NCBI GenBank assembly: GCA_040756085.1 | Contig: JBFMAE010000047.1 | Location: forward strand, 1 to 14,865 | DNA from: JBFMAE01 sp040756085 | Lineage (GTDB): Bacteria > Desulfobacterota > BSN033 > UBA1163 | Reading direction: 5' to 3' | DNA length: 14,865 nucleotides | Part shown: positions 12,936 to 14,865 of the stretch, one piece after another | How positions within the stretch are numbered: position 1 is the stretch's first letter | Layout of the letters: each line of letters opens with the position of its first letter | Translations under genes and position numbers: made by a program | The notes under the pieces: generated by a model | The model's database searches: none | Told to the model about the DNA's origin: nothing | The model's input: only the letters and a program-made list of their open reading frames with translations

Positions 12936-13175
12936 CCTCAACTCCACTAATATCGAAGCCCGAAACAATATCGAATGACCAAAATCCAAAATTCAAAACA
13001 GATGATTAAAAAGTTTAGGCCATTGGGAATTTGAGAATTCGAATTTGTTTCGCCTGCCTGCGCGAAGCCCCGCCTGCCGAAGCCTCGTGCGGCGAGCAGG
13101 CGCTTAGGCGAAGGCAGGAATTTCGATATTCGCCTGCTTGCCGCAGGCAGGGATTTTGAATTTCAGGTTTGATGG
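12936..13175. repeat. Repeat-filled gap between ATPase and permease genes
   Basis: The gap starts AT-rich (12960-13050, with AAAATCCAAAATTCAAAA-type sequence) and then holds GC-rich inverted repeats: CGCCTGC (13071-13077) with GCAGGCG (13096-13102), and GCCTGC (13132-13137) with GCAGGC (13143-13148) around TTGCC. No gene is seen. Genes of this ABC type are normally closely spaced, so the repeats have probably spread into the operon or serve as an mRNA structure. Confidence 0.65.
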
Positions 13176-14865
13176 ATGGTTCTGTTTAACCTTCTTAAAA
13201 ACATTACCCTCCGCCATCTTCGTCTCCATAAAGGAAGGACCATTCTCTCCATCATAGGAATTTCCCTTGGAGTGAGCGTCTTCCTCAGCGTTCAGATCGC
13301 GATCCACACCGCCATCGAATCCTTCAATTCCACCGTGGATCATCTCTCTGGAAAGGCTAACCTTCAGGTCACCTCATTCGGAAGAGGCTTTCCTGAAGAG
13401 ACCTTTCTGAAGGTTAAAAAAGTACCTGGAATAAAAGCGGCCACACCGGTCATCCAATTTGTCTGCAAGATCGATGAGCCCATTGGAGAACCCCTCTACC
13501 TCCTCGGGATCGATATCTTCAGTGATCAGCAGTTCAGGGACTATCAATTCGATGAGGCAAAAGAGGAAGATCTCCGTTTTCTGAAGGACCCTCAGACCAT
13601 CGCTATCACAGAGAAACTGGCCCACCGGCTTGGGTTGAAGAAAGGATCCTCCCTCCCCCTCATCTTCGGTTCTAAAAAAATGACCCTCACCATCACGAAC
13701 CTCCTGAAGATGGAGGGGCCTGCAAAATCATTAGAGGGTAATTTTGGCCTTATGGACATTGCATCCGCTCAGGAAGCTCTGGAGAGAGTGGGACTGATCG
13801 ATCGAATCGATCTCATCGTGGAGAAATCGATGGATCAGGATGCACTGAAAAGGGTGATCCCGCCTGGGACTGAAATCCGCAGACCGGAGACCCGGAGTGG
13901 CCAGATTGAAAAGATGGTCTCTGCCTTTCACCTCAACCTGACCGCTCTCAGTTTCATTTCATTAATTGTAGGGATGTTCCTGATCTACAACGCCATCTCC
14001 ACCTCTGTCATTCAGAGGAGAAGGGAAATTGGAATCCTTCGAAGTATTGGCGTCACTCGACACCAGGTCCTAGGCGTCCTGTTGTGGGAGGCCGGGCTCA
14101 TCGGGGGATTGGGAAGTCTTATCGGGATAGGAATAGGAATCGGTTTAGCAAAGGCCATGCTCTATCTCGTTTCCAGAACGATCACAGTCCTCTACATTCT
14201 GGTCAAGGCGGAACATCTCTTCATCTCCCCATCCATATTAGTTCAAGGGTTTGGGTTGGGACTACTCGCCTCCGTTCTCTCTGCCATCGGTCCGGCAAGG
14301 GAGGCATCAATGATTGCACCGAGGGAAGCCCTCTCTCTGGGGACCCTTGAAACGAAGGTGAAGTCCCATCTCAGGTATTTCAACCTTATCGGAATCGGTC
14401 TCCTCATTCTCTCCTTTCTCTTTGCTCTTCAGAAACCTATTTATCACATGCCCTTCTTCGGTTTCCTCTCCGCCCTTCTCATCGTCATCGGAATATCCTT
14501 CCTGATCCCCTCCATCACTACATTCTTGAACCGTCTCATTGCCCCTTTTCTTCATCTTCTGTTGGGTGTGGAAGGAAAGCTGGCGAGCCGTTATATCCGG
14601 GATTCCATGGCAAGGATGGTGATTACGATTGCGGCATTAATGACTGCCCTCTCCATGCTCATCAGCATTTCCATCATGATCCTGAGTTTCCGAAAGACGG
14701 TCGACCTCTGGGTGGAACAATCGATCAATGGAGATGTCTTCATCTTTCCGGGATCCTATTCCCTCACCGGGTATTCTGCCCTGCTTCCCATCGAAGTCTC
14801 AAGGTCCCTTCCCTCCCTTCCTGGCGTCAAGGCCGTGGACTCCTTCAGGGCACTGGAGGTGGAAT
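13176..14865 (+). CDS. ABC transporter permease with two MacB/FtsX modules (partial, runs off the window)
   Basis: Open from ATG 13176 to the window end with no stop (563 codons seen). The product begins with a MacB-PCD-type N-terminus: a membrane segment at about residues 22-45 (ILSIIGISLGVSVFLSV), then an extracytoplasmic domain to about 250. Next is an FtsX domain with membrane segments near 252-275, 303-330 and 355-375, and the conserved QRRREIGILRSIGVTR between. Two further segments (about 402-420 and 427-450) and a new MacB-PCD start (SRYIRDSMARMVITIAALM, segment about 482-505) show a duplicated-module permease like YbbP, expected to be about 800 residues or more. The ribosome site is weak (CAGG). 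It would pair with the upstream ATPase as an exporter or envelope-lipid/lipoprotein transporter; the substrate is unknown. Confidence 0.88.
   Translation, partial: MVLFNLLKNITLRHLRLHKGRTILSIIGISLGVSVFLSVQIAIHTAIESFNSTVDHLSGKANLQVTSFGRGFPEETFLKVKKVPGIKAATPVIQFVCKIDEPIGEPLYLLGIDIFSDQQFRDYQFDEAKEEDLRFLKDPQTIAITEKLAHRLGLKKGSSLPLIFGSKKMTLTITNLLKMEGPAKSLEGNFGLMDIASAQEALERVGLIDRIDLIVEKSMDQDALKRVIPPGTEIRRPETRSGQIEKMVSAFHLNLTALSFISLIVGMFLIYNAISTSVIQRRREIGILRSIGVTRHQVLGVLLWEAGLIGGLGSLIGIGIGIGLAKAMLYLVSRTITVLYILVKAEHLFISPSILVQGFGLGLLASVLSAIGPAREASMIAPREALSLGTLETKVKSHLRYFNLIGIGLLILSFLFALQKPIYHMPFFGFLSALLIVIGISFLIPSITTFLNRLIAPFLHLLLGVEGKLASRYIRDSMARMVITIAALMTALSMLISISIMILSFRKTVDLWVEQSINGDVFIFPGSYSLTGYSALLPIEVSRSLPSLPGVKAVDSFRALEVE

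Noticed and set aside
8547..13150. CRISPR array from the repeated CTGCC/GGCAG sequences
   Set aside because: Repeats are few, far apart, unequal in length and without regular spacers or cas genes.

Overview
The window looks like a chromosomal segment of an anaerobic bacterium, most likely a Desulfobacterota/'deltaproteobacterial' lineage. This is an inference from gene content: a four-subunit archaeal-type pyruvate:ferredoxin oxidoreductase, NuoE/NuoF modules without the rest of complex I, a three-domain NifU with NifS, and many short GC-rich intergenic hairpin repeats. G+C looks moderate by eye. I see no transposase, phage gene, CRISPR array or plasmid function.

Layout. Positions 1-12047 are read almost entirely on the minus strand. 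From high to low coordinates: (a) nifU-nifS (12020-10000), with a sigma70-like promoter just upstream and a hairpin terminator downstream. (b) An information-processing block: tadA, tRNA-Ser(CGA), tRNA-Ser(GCT), the small SRP RNA, dnaX, a ybaB/ebfC homologue and recR (9787-5623). This is the classic tadA-ffs-dnaX-ybaB-recR neighbourhood with two serine tRNAs placed inside it. (c) A redox operon porC-porD-porA-porB-nuoE-nuoF (5436-55), with a good promoter upstream and a long hairpin downstream. (d) On the plus strand from 12258, a divergent ABC exporter of the MacB/LolD type: an ATPase, then a two-module FtsX/MacB-type permease that runs off the end of the window.

How the genes work together. 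PorCDAB should oxidise pyruvate (or another 2-oxoacid) and CoA to acyl-CoA and CO2 and feed electrons to Fe-S carriers. The two tightly coupled downstream genes encode a [2Fe-2S] NuoE-like protein and a NuoF-like FMN/NAD(H) protein that carries its own thioredoxin-like [2Fe-2S] domain and a C-terminal 2[4Fe-4S] ferredoxin. Their overlaps and 1-2 bp gaps suggest one six-subunit unit linking 2-oxoacid oxidation directly to NAD(H), with no hydrogenase or NuoG subunit in sight. NifU/NifS would supply Fe-S clusters for such proteins. The tadA-recR block is housekeeping: tRNA wobble editing, serine decoding, protein targeting, DNA polymerase III clamp loading and recombinational repair.

Most of the unexplained structure is in the gaps: alternating CGCC/GGCG palindromes that run into the CCA end of tRNA-Ser(GCT), a dispersed CTGCC/GGCAG hairpin family, paired TGAAC/GTTCA palindromes upstream of recR, and two in-frame slippery heptamers inside dnaX at the point where a short gamma form could be made.
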